Source: Methanobrevibacter arboriphilus JCM 13429 = DSM 1125 (GTDB lineage: Archaea > Methanobacteriota > Methanobacteria > Methanobacteriales > Methanobacteriaceae). From it: a stretch of DNA of 64,000 nt. Below the pieces are notes generated by a model. The model worked only from the letters and a program-made list of their open reading frames with translations, had not been told where the DNA came from and made no database searches. Shown in pieces: positions 9,060 through 18,800 of the stretch (position 1 is the first letter of the stretch; every line of letters starts with the position of its first letter). The stretch spans positions 1 to 64,000 of the forward strand of contig NZ_JXMW01000012.1 in NCBI RefSeq assembly GCF_002072215.1, given 5' to 3'. The position numbers and the translations under genes are program-made.

Positions 9060-9728
9060 ATGTTAAAAAAAGCATTAAAAGCATTACAAAATGGTGAATT
9101 TGTTCTTATGTATGATGATGAGAAAAGAGAAAGTGAAACTGACATGATTATAGGAGCAGAATTCGTTGGAGCTAAAGAAGTAGCTACCATGAGAAATGAT
9201 GCTGGAGGTTTGATTTGTTGCTGTATTCATCCAGAATACTGTGATAGTCTTGGATTACCATTTATGACTGATATTATGGATGTAGCTAAAGAAAAATACC
9301 CAATTCTTGGAAAACTAACTCCAGATGACATTCCCTATGATGAAAGATCATCATTTTCTGTTTGGGCAAACCACAGGAAAACATTCACTGGAATAACTGA
9401 TAATGACAGAGCTCTTACAATAAGTAAAATGGCTCAAATGTGTAAAGAAGAAAGATTTGATGATTTTGGAAAAGAATTTAGATCTCCAGGCCATGTATCC
9501 TTACTTAGAGGAGCAGATAATCTTTTAAAAAAAAGACAAGGACATACTGAGATAAGCTTAGCTATGGGTGAAATGGCTGGAATAACACCTGTAACCGTTG
9601 TTTGTGAAATGATGGACGGCAATACTGGTGAAGCAAGGTCTGTAGCTGATGCAGAAGACTATGCTGAAGAACATGATTTAATATTCATGGATGGAAATAT
9701 AGTTATAGAAGAATACCTAAAAGATTAA
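9060..9728 (+). CDS. ribB: 3,4-dihydroxy-2-butanone-4-phosphate synthase
   Basis: RibB converts ribulose 5-phosphate to 3,4-dihydroxy-2-butanone 4-phosphate plus formate, supplying the four-carbon unit of riboflavin. At 222 aa it is the stand-alone archaeal form without a fused GTP cyclohydrolase. The acidic metal/substrate loop DDEKRESETDMIIGAEF lies near residues 18-34, and GGLICCCIHPEYCDSLGLPF, EFRSPGHVSLLRG and RQGHTEISLA are family signatures, the last carrying the catalytic His/Glu. The ATG has a GGTGA ribosome-binding site at 9051-9055. A hairpin overlapping the stop codon probably ends the transcript before the convergent adhesin gene. Confidence 0.96.
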   Translation: MLKKALKALQNGEFVLMYDDEKRESETDMIIGAEFVGAKEVATMRNDAGGLICCCIHPEYCDSLGLPFMTDIMDVAKEKYPILGKLTPDDIPYDERSSFSVWANHRKTFTGITDNDRALTISKMAQMCKEERFDDFGKEFRSPGHVSLLRGADNLLKKRQGHTEISLAMGEMAGITPVTVVCEMMDGNTGEARSVADAEDYAEEHDLIFMDGNIVIEEYLKD

Positions 9729-9754
9729 AAAGTATAAAAGACTTTTTTAATCTT
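9721..9754 (+). terminator. Hairpin at the ribB stop codon
   Basis: AAGATTAAAAAG (9721-9732) pairs with CTTTTTTAATCTT (9742-9754), leaving a loop of about nine bases. The left arm includes the ribB stop codon and the right arm is T-rich. The near-symmetrical structure could work in both directions between ribB and the convergent adhesin gene. Confidence 0.55.
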
Positions 9755-9796
9755 AAAATCTTTATTATTATTTAATGTAACATATTAAGAATATTT

Positions 9797-9936
9797 TTAA
9801 TTTATATAATCAGTTAAATCTTTATATAAGAATACCCCATTTAAATCATTTAACAAATCACTGAAAAGATTTTCTACAAAATCAAATAGGTTTTCAATAT
9901 AAATTCTAAAAGAATCAAAAAATGGTTCTAAAACAC
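9797..9936 (-). other. Frameshifted C-terminal extension of the 606-codon adhesin
   Basis: Just past the stop of the adhesin (9937-9939), the overlapping minus-strand frame stays open for about 53 codons and ends at TAA 9797-9799. It reads as ordinary protein sequence (ENNSFLSVLEPFFDSFRIYI, then ENLFDFVENLFSDLLNDL), probably amphipathic helix. It joins the adhesin frame if one base is gained, or read twice, at the run of eight A at 9960-9967 (minus strand). The full product would be about 652 aa. The frameshift could be real, phase-variable, programmed, or a sequencing error at the homopolymer. Confidence 0.65.
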
Positions 9937-11757
9937 TTAAAAAACTATTATTTTCAACCTTTTTTTTAAAGATTTGTTCTCCTTAATATCATTATTATTT
10001 GTTTTATTATTACTTTTAACACTGAAAATCTTTATTTTAGGATATTTATTCTGTTTGATCGTGCTATTTGGAGTTATATTAATGTTTACAAATATTTTAA
10101 TAGGATGACATCCAATGCAATAATGCCAACTAATAATTATATTTCCATTTAGTCTATTATAGAGACCTTTAAAATGGACACCAAACATAATATTTTTAGT
10201 TAAAACTTTAAAAAATATAGAATTTTTATTACCAGTTACATTTATAAGATAAATTTTAGACTTAATTTTTAAATTTTTTAATATATTTTTATGACCAACA
10301 ATGTATATTCCTTTTTTAGCTATGATACTACCAAAAGACCCAGCATTTATATTATTAGAATTACCTCGAATTTTAATCCCATAACCACCTGAATTAATAA
10401 AATTATTATACAGATTATTATATTCACCATACAAATAAATTCCATAATTCATAGCAGAAATATTATTATTTTTAATATTTACATAATCTGCATTATTAGA
10501 AATCCCACATGATATATTTTTAAGCGTGTTTCCATAAATAGTAGAATAAGAACCATAATTAATTATAGAATATCTATTATTATTTAAAATATTATAAAGA
10601 ATTTTTATTGGATTAAATTCATTATAAATTCCAACAACACAGGATTTTATAATATTTTTCTCAACAATAGCAAATCCATAATTATAAATACCATAATAAG
10701 CTTTAAAAATGTTATTATTCATTATAATGCTATTTCCATTAGAATATATGCTATTATAAGCCCCAGAAATATTATTATAGATTATCTTTGCTTTTCCTTC
10801 TGTAAATATAAGTATTCCATCCTTACCATTATTAATAAGATTAGATCTTATAATACTCAACTTAGAGGATTTACAACTATATATTGCTCCTTTAACTACA
10901 GAATTATAATAAAATCCTGAATACTCAATAGTTAAATTTGAATTATTAATACTATAAACAGCAGCTCCAGTAGTTGCATTATTAGATGTAAAATTAGAAT
11001 ATAATATAGTTAAATTGCCATTATTATTAGTTATTGCACCACCTGACCCTTCATAAACATTATATCCCCCTCCACACATTATAAGAATAGTATAAGAATA
11101 GTGTAGAGCAGAATTATTAATGAAAATTGACCTTATTATATTACAATTACCAGAATTATAAATTGCTCCACCATGAGTTGAAGCTAAATTATTTTCAAAT
11201 TTACAGTCATCAATATTTAATGTACCTTCATTATAAATAGCACCACCAGGACCACCATAAACGAAAATTTCCCTATTACCCCCAATAACCACAGGAATTA
11301 CAGTAAAAATAGAATAATTGGAAGAATTAGAAGAATTAATAGCCATAGATGGTTTATGATTACCATTTATAAAAGTTATTCCATAAATATTTACAGTAAC
11401 TCCCTTACTTATATTAAAAAATCTTGTATAGTTTCCACCATCAATCACAGTATCTTCAATATTTTTATCTTTATAATAATATTTAGCTCCATAAATACTC
11501 ACATTTCGAGAAATAATCAAATTAGTATTACTATCAGAAGCTTTATATTTCCCACCACCAATAATGATAGTATCTCCAAATCCAGAATTACTCTTATTAA
11601 CAGCAATTTTTAAATTGTTGTAAGGGTTATTACTACTTCCATCACCAACAGAATCATTAGAACCTTCAACATAAATATTAGAAGCACTAACATTACTAAC
11701 AAATGTTAAACAAATAAAAAAAGCTATGAAAATTAACAGAAACCTTCCAAAACTCAT
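9937..11757 (-). CDS. Adhesin-like secreted beta-helix protein
   Basis: This 606-aa protein has an N-terminal signal peptide (cleavage probably after VSA near residue 25). Most of the rest consists of short repeats of the right-handed parallel beta-helix type, with recurring GGAIYNEGTL, NNN-rich turns and YGIYNYG-like strands, as in the pectate lyase/NosD-like adhesins of Methanobrevibacter. It begins with the header YVEGSNDSVGDGSSNNPYNN shared with polymorphic surface proteins. It probably sits on or in the cell wall and contacts surfaces or partner cells; that role is inferred from the family. The ATG has a GAGGT ribosome-binding site. The encoded C-terminus (KKRLKIIVF) looks like a frameshift artefact, because coding sequence continues in the next frame (9797-9936). 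Confidence 0.85.
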   Translation of the reverse strand: MSFGRFLLIFIAFFICLTFVSNVSASNIYVEGSNDSVGDGSSNNPYNNLKIAVNKSNSGFGDTIIIGGGKYKASDSNTNLIISRNVSIYGAKYYYKDKNIEDTVIDGGNYTRFFNISKGVTVNIYGITFINGNHKPSMAINSSNSSNYSIFTVIPVVIGGNREIFVYGGPGGAIYNEGTLNIDDCKFENNLASTHGGAIYNSGNCNIIRSIFINNSALHYSYTILIMCGGGYNVYEGSGGAITNNNGNLTILYSNFTSNNATTGAAVYSINNSNLTIEYSGFYYNSVVKGAIYSCKSSKLSIIRSNLINNGKDGILIFTEGKAKIIYNNISGAYNSIYSNGNSIIMNNNIFKAYYGIYNYGFAIVEKNIIKSCVVGIYNEFNPIKILYNILNNNRYSIINYGSYSTIYGNTLKNISCGISNNADYVNIKNNNISAMNYGIYLYGEYNNLYNNFINSGGYGIKIRGNSNNINAGSFGSIIAKKGIYIVGHKNILKNLKIKSKIYLINVTGNKNSIFFKVLTKNIMFGVHFKGLYNRLNGNIIISWHYCIGCHPIKIFVNINITPNSTIKQNKYPKIKIFSVKSNNKTNNNDIKENKSLKKRLKIIVF

Positions 11758-11791
11758 AAAATAAACCTCAATTTTAATATTTCACCATGAT

Positions 11792-12019
11792 TTATTTGTT
11801 TTTATTAAAACTATTTCTTGAATAAACAGTATGCAATGCTTTACTCTTTTTCACACCAAAATTATTCTTAGTTATCTTATTACCAGACCCCAACAACTTA
11901 ATCTGATGATACTTATTCAACTTAATCATATTTCGAGTAATAATATTCTTATTTCCAATCATTTTAACACCATGATCACCATTTTTAGTAATAGTACATC
12001 TTTTATATATAATATTCAT
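11792..12019 (-). pseudogene. Beta-helix repeat remnant, 75 codons
   Basis: This open frame encodes repeats of the same kind as the neighbouring adhesins (KNGDHGVKMIGNKNIITRN, GSGNKITKNNFGVKK) with no signal peptide. It is in the same reading frame as the 674-aa adhesin upstream and is separated from the 12065-12388 extension only by TGA, TAA and TAG codons within about 48 bp. I take it as the decayed end of a once longer adhesin. A GGAG before its ATG means separate translation as a small protein cannot be ruled out. Confidence 0.65.
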
Positions 12020-12064
12020 TATTAAATCTCCAATAACAATTAGCTAAAATAAGGCCCATCTTTA

Positions 12065-12388
12065 TCATGCCTTATTCTTTTTAACCTTATTTTTATATCC
12101 ATAAACACAGATTCTTTTACTCATTTTTTTACCTAACTTATTATAATAAACAATATTTCGATCACCATTAATCTTCATCCCATGTTCACCACATGAACGA
12201 GCAGTATTATATTTAACCTTGTTTCTATCACCATTAACCTTAATACCATGATTTTTATTTTTATTAACTGTGTTTTGAGTTATCGTATTCTTATTTCCAA
12301 AAGATTGGATTCCATAATTCTTATTATTACTTGCCCTATTTTTTGAGATTGAATTATTATTTCCATTAAGAATTATACTATTTAGTTT
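12065..12388 (-). pseudogene. In-frame repeat extension of the adhesin behind a TAG stop
   Basis: Directly after the TAG at 12389-12391 the same frame remains open for 107 codons to a TGA at 12065-12067. It encodes further beta-helix units that continue the upstream series without a break (ILNGNNNSISKNRASNNKN, VNGDRNKVKYN, INGDRNIVYYN, YGYKNKVKKNKA). There is no ATG with a ribosome-binding site at its head. It is best explained as the original C-terminus cut off by a nonsense mutation. Readthrough of the TAG would give a protein of about 782 aa. Confidence 0.75.
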
Positions 12389-14413
12389 CTATTTAAATTT
12401 ATTGGAAGTAATTTTATTCTTATTGCCTATTAATTTTAAACCATTAGATTTAGAAGTAATTTTATTAGACTTTATCTTATTATTATGTCCTTCTACTGAA
12501 ATTCCTTCTTTTTTACTTGAAATTTGATTATTAAATAAAGTATTTTTATCTCCTTTAATCTTAATACCAGTTGTATTAGTACTAAATTTATTGTTTAAAA
12601 TTTTATTATTATTTCCAGTTGCATAAACACCATAAGAATTGCCTAAATACTTAGAATTGGAAGATATCATGTTATTTGAAACTGTATTCTTCCCTTTATG
12701 AAGATATACTCCAATATGACACTTTTTTATATTATTCTTAGTAATATGATTATTCTCTGAATAAACATTAATTCCATAATAAACATTTGAAATATTATTA
12801 TAGGTAACTTGATTACTTTTAGATCCATCAATAGCTATTCCATAAAATCCTGAAGATGAAATTATATTATAATTAATCTTGTTATTATCTCCATAAATAT
12901 CTATTCCATTCCCCTTGTTATTGTAAAATAAATTTCGAGTTATTGTATTTCCAATCCCTTGTTCAATGACCAAACCATGTAAATCATTATTTAAAATATT
13001 ATTATTTGAAATCATATTGTTATATGCTAATAGTAAATAGATTCCACCTTTTTTATTATTTTGTAGATAATTATTTGTAATATTCAAATTTGTTAAATTA
13101 TCTCCATATAATCCCGCATTATTATTAGTAACATTATTTTCAGCACAAGTTAAACTTTCAGAGTTAAAAAGATAAATCCCTGCTTCTGAATTATTTTTTA
13201 AAACATTTCTATATAAGCTACTACTATTAATAGAATTAATATAAATTCCTATAACATCATTGTGTACGGTATTATTATTAATAGCACATTTTTCAATTTT
13301 CACTAAATGTAATCCTACTTCTTTATTTTCACTAATAACATTATATTCAACCTGAGAATCTGCAGAATATGTGACTTTAATTCCATTTTTATTCTTCTTT
13401 AAAGTATTTCTTGTTATATTTAAACTATCAGAATTACTTGCGGAAATTCCTGTACCAGAATTATTTTCTATGGCATTATTTTTAATATTAGCTCGTTTAG
13501 AAGAGTCTAAATGGAAACCTTCTGCACCATTATTTTTAATACTATTTTCTTCTATAACAGTATTATTAGAACTTAAAATAAGGCCACCATATCCTTCATT
13601 ATTCTCTACAGTATTGTTTTTAATCTTAATATTATTAGAAGAATAAACATAAAATCCATCAGACTTACTATTTTTTATACTATTACCCTCAATAGTAACA
13701 TTATCCCCATGATTTATAGAAATACAATAATTACTATCATTTTCTAGAGAATTATTAGAAATAATAGAATTATTAACTCTTTGAAATCCAACACCATAAA
13801 CAGAAGTATTAATCAAATTATTATCAGAAACATTAATATTATTAGATTCGCTTACATAAACACTAAGAGTAGTATTATTCAAATAATTGCCAACAATATT
13901 AACATATTCGCAACGATTAACATTAACCCCATAATTTGAATTATAACCACCATTAAAAACATTATCCAGAATATTAACACTCCGAGAATAACCTATCACA
14001 ACACCATCAATACTTACATTAAAAGTATTATTAACAATGCTCAAATTATTAACATTGTCAGCAATAACACCCATAAAATAATCAACAAAATTAAAACCAA
14101 CAACAGTAACATCATCAGATAAAACATTAAAAGCATAAGCAAAAGAACACTTGCCTTTAAGCACTACCCCATCATCACAAGTAAAAACAATGCTTTTATA
14201 AATATCCAAAACAATACCATCAAAAACACTACCAGAAACATTAGAAAAATGTAACTCTGTAATATTTAATGAATCATTATTAATTAAATTCTGAATATAA
14301 TCACTATCACAACTACTATCAACACTATAAGACACAGCACTAATAGAAGATATCGAAGCAAACAATAATAGAGCAAATAAGATAATATTAATCATTAAAT
14401 ACCTTCTATCCAT
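12389..14413 (-). CDS. Adhesin-like secreted beta-helix protein, shortened by an in-frame TAG
   Basis: This 674-aa secreted protein has a hydrophobic signal peptide (LMINIILFALLLFASIS) ending near SISA. A long array of right-handed beta-helix units of the NosD/CASH kind follows, each about 22 residues, with the pattern NN.I..N.I..N...GI.... The frame can be opened from a TTG at 14428, but GGAGG lies inside that stretch at the proper distance from the ATG at 14413, which I take as the start. The repeats run up to the TAG at 12389-12391 and continue in the same frame after it, so the present C-terminus seems accidental. No wall-binding or membrane anchor is seen in the translated part; the anchor may have been lost with the tail. 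Confidence 0.85.
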   Translation of the reverse strand: MDRRYLMINIILFALLLFASISSISAVSYSVDSSCDSDYIQNLINNDSLNITELHFSNVSGSVFDGIVLDIYKSIVFTCDDGVVLKGKCSFAYAFNVLSDDVTVVGFNFVDYFMGVIADNVNNLSIVNNTFNVSIDGVVIGYSRSVNILDNVFNGGYNSNYGVNVNRCEYVNIVGNYLNNTTLSVYVSESNNINVSDNNLINTSVYGVGFQRVNNSIISNNSLENDSNYCISINHGDNVTIEGNSIKNSKSDGFYVYSSNNIKIKNNTVENNEGYGGLILSSNNTVIEENSIKNNGAEGFHLDSSKRANIKNNAIENNSGTGISASNSDSLNITRNTLKKNKNGIKVTYSADSQVEYNVISENKEVGLHLVKIEKCAINNNTVHNDVIGIYINSINSSSLYRNVLKNNSEAGIYLFNSESLTCAENNVTNNNAGLYGDNLTNLNITNNYLQNNKKGGIYLLLAYNNMISNNNILNNDLHGLVIEQGIGNTITRNLFYNNKGNGIDIYGDNNKINYNIISSSGFYGIAIDGSKSNQVTYNNISNVYYGINVYSENNHITKNNIKKCHIGVYLHKGKNTVSNNMISSNSKYLGNSYGVYATGNNNKILNNKFSTNTTGIKIKGDKNTLFNNQISSKKEGISVEGHNNKIKSNKITSKSNGLKLIGNKNKITSNKFK

Positions 14414-14468
14414 AATTTTATCCTCCAAAATTTTTTATTCATACTCATTAAAAACAAAGCAAACATTA

Positions 14469-15260
14469 TCAAACTTTAATCCTCTTTAAAACATTATTCC
14501 CTCTAAATTTTGTAGATTTTGGTTTTTTAACAACAGATTTAATAGTATAATTACCAGACTTTGCATAAAGTTTCCATTTAACAGATATGCTCTTTTTAGG
14601 TTTTAATTTATTAACTTTCAAAATAGCTATTCTCTTTTTATGATTAAATCTGACTTTAACAGATTTAAAACCGTTACCTTTAATTTTTGGTTTAGAATAC
14701 TTAACACCCTTAGGAATCTTATAATAAACCTTAAAAGTCGAAGTTCTGTGACCTTTCAACTTAAAATAACTCTTCAAACCAACATTATGCTTTTTAACAG
14801 AAAGATTATTATTCTGCTTCAAAAAAGACTTATAAACATAAATTCCACAGCTAGCAGTATTATCGCCACCACCAATTGCATAAATATGTTCACTAGAATG
14901 AACTAAAATAGTAATATATCCAAATTCAGTTAATTTATTCTTAAAAGTAGCTATACCTTTAGAATTAGTCATTACAGAACCAATATCAACTCCAGGATAT
15001 ATCAACTTATTAGTAACTTTAGTTAAAAAAAGCCCCATATTTTTAACAGGTTTATTATCTTTCCCAATTAACTTAACTTTGATTTTAGCTACTTTATTAT
15101 AATAAGCATTGCATACATAAAACTTAAAAGACTTAATAACACTATGACTTGGGGGTTGTTCTGGAATCAGGGGATCATTAGCATTAACCTCTCCCAAAAC
15201 CAAATTAATAGCTAAAACAATCAGGAAAAATATTAGTATCTTTTTAACTTCATTAATCAT
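14469..15260 (-). CDS. Secreted Ig-like domain protein of the adhesin island
   Basis: This 263-aa protein has a signal peptide (residues about 1-28, ending EVNA). Residues about 50-150 form a bacterial Ig-like beta-sandwich of the kind found in the stalks of methanogen adhesins (KVKLIGKDNKPVKNMGLFLT, then SKGIATFKNKL). A basic second beta domain (about 170-263) is rich in Lys and Gly and resembles DUF11/CARDB-type stalk modules (FKVYYKIPKGVKYSKPKIKG). There are no beta-helix repeats and no C-terminal membrane segment. It lies in the same direction as the two adhesins around it, with no overlaps. It may be a small surface protein or a detached stalk; the domain type is a judgement from pattern, not a database match. 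Confidence 0.7.
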   Translation of the reverse strand: MINEVKKILIFFLIVLAINLVLGEVNANDPLIPEQPPSHSVIKSFKFYVCNAYYNKVAKIKVKLIGKDNKPVKNMGLFLTKVTNKLIYPGVDIGSVMTNSKGIATFKNKLTEFGYITILVHSSEHIYAIGGGDNTASCGIYVYKSFLKQNNNLSVKKHNVGLKSYFKLKGHRTSTFKVYYKIPKGVKYSKPKIKGNGFKSVKVRFNHKKRIAILKVNKLKPKKSISVKWKLYAKSGNYTIKSVVKKPKSTKFRGNNVLKRIKV

Positions 15261-15332
15261 TCTAACACCTAAAAATAATTTTAAAATATATCATAAAAAG
15301 AAGTATCAAACATTAATTTTTACTAATAAAAT

Positions 15333-15800
15333 TCATACCCCAACAGCTAATAAAGCAGGATCAGTACTATATCCAGTTTTAGCATTAATATAATAATCTC
15401 CAGTTTTGAGATTATTAGTTTTATTGTATACTGAGACAACCCAATAATGTTTTTTCCCAATACTAATTAATTTAGAAGTTTTACTTACTTTTTCACCTAA
15501 ATTAAGATCATTGACTATATCTTTAGTTTTTAAAATAGCTTGTCCTTTTCTTATTAATATCGGTTCTGATTTATTTTGTGATTTATCATTGTTTTTCATA
15601 TTTTTAGCTTTATTATTATTGCTGTTTACTTTATAATCATTTGTAATATTCTTCGATTTATTAATGTTCTTCGTAGAATTTCCAATATTTTCTTTAACAT
15701 TATTATCATTAGTGTTTAATATAAAATAAACACTAATAACACCCACAATGAACAAAAATAATACTAATATAATTATTAAATTTTTATTTTTCATCATCAT
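15333..15800 (-). CDS. Small membrane-anchored protein coupled to the giant adhesin
   Basis: This protein of about 155 aa has one N-terminal membrane segment (IIILVLFLFIVGVISVYFIL), a low-complexity Asn/Lys/Ser linker (about residues 35-85), and a compact C-terminal domain of about 70 residues (KGQAILKTKDIVNDLNLGEK, then HYWVVSVYNKTNN). The domain faintly recalls the PepSY fold; that is a weak impression. The gene begins 11 bp after the stop of the 2495-aa adhesin. Its ribosome-binding site AGGAG lies in that gap and is followed by three consecutive ATG codons, any of which could start it. Tight coupling suggests the two products act together, perhaps this one as an anchor or inhibitor of the transglutaminase-like domain. 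That role is inference. Confidence 0.7.
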   Translation of the reverse strand: MMMKNKNLIIILVLFLFIVGVISVYFILNTNDNNVKENIGNSTKNINKSKNITNDYKVNSNNNKAKNMKNNDKSQNKSEPILIRKGQAILKTKDIVNDLNLGEKVSKTSKLISIGKKHYWVVSVYNKTNNLKTGDYYINAKTGYSTDPALLAVGV

Positions 15801-15811
15801 CTTCTCCTTTT

Positions 15812-18800
15812 TTAGCTAAATTTAACATATTTTTTATCTAGGGCTTGTTCTGGTGGCCAATAATAAGTTATAACATGACTATTTTTATCTAATGACTTAT
15901 CTGTAAACCATGAAAAAACTTTATTTTTATACGACTTAGGGTTAAAACCTACTGGATTATTATCTGTTGCTTCTCCCTGTAACCATTTATTGTTAACATA
16001 TGCTTGTACCCAAACATGCCCAGTTGTTTGAGTATGATCCTCATTTACCCATCCAATTTTTCTCTCATATCTAGCTGGAATGCCTATTGAACGAAGCAAA
16101 GCAATTGTTAAATGAGAAGAATCAACACAATTACCTTTATGCCATTTCTTTTTCTTTTTGTCATACATCCCACTAGCACCATAAAGTGTTTCACCATAAT
16201 TACCATACTCAATTTTTTTCTGTACATTTGATAGTATTGCATCTGCTTGGGCTTTTTTAGTATTTTTACCTTTAATCCACTTTTTCGCTAACTTTTTAAT
16301 AAACGAATCTTTCACATTGCAGCCATATGTTGAAGATAAATAAGGATTTGGAAGATATTTATATTTATAACTAATTTTAACTGTTTTAATCCTTTTAATA
16401 AACTTATTTCCATCTTTATAAGTCACATTAGACTGAATAGTATATTTATTAATTTTTTTCTTGTTACCGGGATTTAATTTACTAACAAATTGATATTTAA
16501 CAGTTTTTTTCGTGTATTTAGTTTTTATTCTAAGTTTCTTATCAGGGAAACTATTGTAAGTTTTACTCATAGAAACTTTAACCCATTTCTTATTCTTATA
16601 AACTTCTTTAACACTAACAGGAGGTATATTAATGGTTTTTGCTTGAGGTAAAAATACATTAGATGTTTTTGTTGTAGTTGTTGAAATTTTAGGATTAACA
16701 GCTGAAGTAGCATTATTTAAAACAGGTTTAACCATATTTTTACTATCTAAAATGAATTTAATATTTTTAAAAGTAGAAAATGAAGCAAATTCATGAGTAT
16801 AAGATAAAGTCGCTTTATATGTTATGTTTTTAGAAACTTCTAAAATAAGATTAAAAATGACTAATCCATCTTGATTAGAGAATTCCGTCATTAATTTACC
16901 ATTAATCTCTAAAATAAATTTTTTGTTTGAAGGATAATTAGAAATAAGTGGTTTTTCATTATTAATAAGTAAATTTCCATTTGTTGTATAAATAACATTA
17001 GCTACATTATCGCCATAGAGTAGTTTCCCTTCAATAATTATATTAGATCCTGATTTTGCTGAAATAGGAGCTGAAATATCTATTTCAATAATTTTAGCAA
17101 TATTATTAATAAAAAAAACACTTGATAGATTTAAAATACCTGAATTATATATTCCACTTCCATAATCTGCATTATTATTAGTAATGCCTCCACCTTTAAT
17201 AGTTAAAGAATTAGTTGAATAGATAGCCCCAGCATTAGTGGCATTATTACCATCAAACTTAGAAGCAACAATGTTTAAAACACTTCCAGAATATATTACT
17301 CCACCATTAGTAGCAGTATTATTTTTAAACTGAGAGTAAGTAATATTTGACTGTCCTTGACCTAAATAAATACTACCTCCATTTTCAGCAGAATTACTAA
17401 CGAATAAAGAAGAATCAATAGTCACAGAGCCATTAGCATAAATAACCCCACCATTAATTGCTTTATTATTAGTAAAATTAGAATATACAATATTAAGAGT
17501 GTTTATAGAGTATATTACCCCACTATCACCACCAGAAATAATATTATCAAAAACAGAACCAGAACCAACTAAAAAACCATTATTAAAGATCACACTTTCA
17601 TTAGAATTAATATCTTTAAATAATGAATTACTGATTTTTAAAACACCATTATTATAAATAACGCCATTACTATGAATATTTGTGAAATTAGAATTAAATA
17701 TGTTGAGTTTTCCATTATTATTAATAATATTAGAGTTATTAAAATTTTTAAATACAGAATTATTAATATTTACAATTCCACCATGGACATTAATGAGTTT
17801 TCCTTTGATAGTTGAGTTAAAAACAAAATTATCAATATTTACATTAGAATTATTAGTATAAAACAAGAAAGAATCATTTTCAAAAACAATACCCTCAAAT
17901 ACTGGATTTTTAAAACTTAAATCACCACCAATAACATAAAACAAGTTAGCTGTTGAATTAATCTCTTCAAAAATCAAATTAATAATATTCAAATCACTAT
18001 TAACACTTTCAACAACACGCAAGTTTCCTTTAAGTTTTTTAAATCTACTATTTTCAATATTAAAACTTGAATTATTAGTATATAATAATGTTCCATTAGC
18101 TATATCCTGAAAAATAATATCATTAAAATATACTCCCCCATTAACATCATTAACAATGTTAACATCGATTAAAGTAATATTAGAGAATGTAACATTATTA
18201 AAATTTGAACTACTATGAGTATTAAAAATAACAGAACCATCAACAACAATATTTTCAAATATACAAGAATTCATATATAAATTACCATTATCAGTAAAAA
18301 TAAGATTATTATTAGTAGTATCACTAACAAAATTAACCCTATTAAATTTCAACTCACTATTAGTTGAATAAATAAGATTATTAGCTTTCAAATCATTATT
18401 TATAAAATTAGAACTTGTTAAAATAAGTTTAGAATTATTTAAATATAAAACCAATCCATTTCTAATAGTTTTAAAAACAGTATTATTGACAGTTAAATTC
18501 CCATTAACAACATGAATAAGATCAATATCACTATTATTAAGGCTAATATTTTCAAATAAGCTATTTTCAATAGTTAAATCACTATTATTAACATAAAAAG
18601 TACTAATATTATCATTCACGAAATTTAAATTAAAAGCATTAATATTTCCACTATCAACACAAATAATAGAGCTTTTACCAATAATGTTACTAAATTCTGT
18701 ATTATTAAAAATCAAATCAGTGTTAAAACCATGAATAATACCATTATTAGTTTTAATATCAATAAATAAACTATTATTAAACTTTAAATCACTTTTAAAA

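Noticed and set aside
12389-12391. Pyrrolysine insertion at the adhesin TAG
   Set aside because: Pyrrolysine is not known in Methanobacteriales, and surface adhesins are not known Pyl proteins; further in-frame TGA, TAA and TAG codons downstream point to decay.
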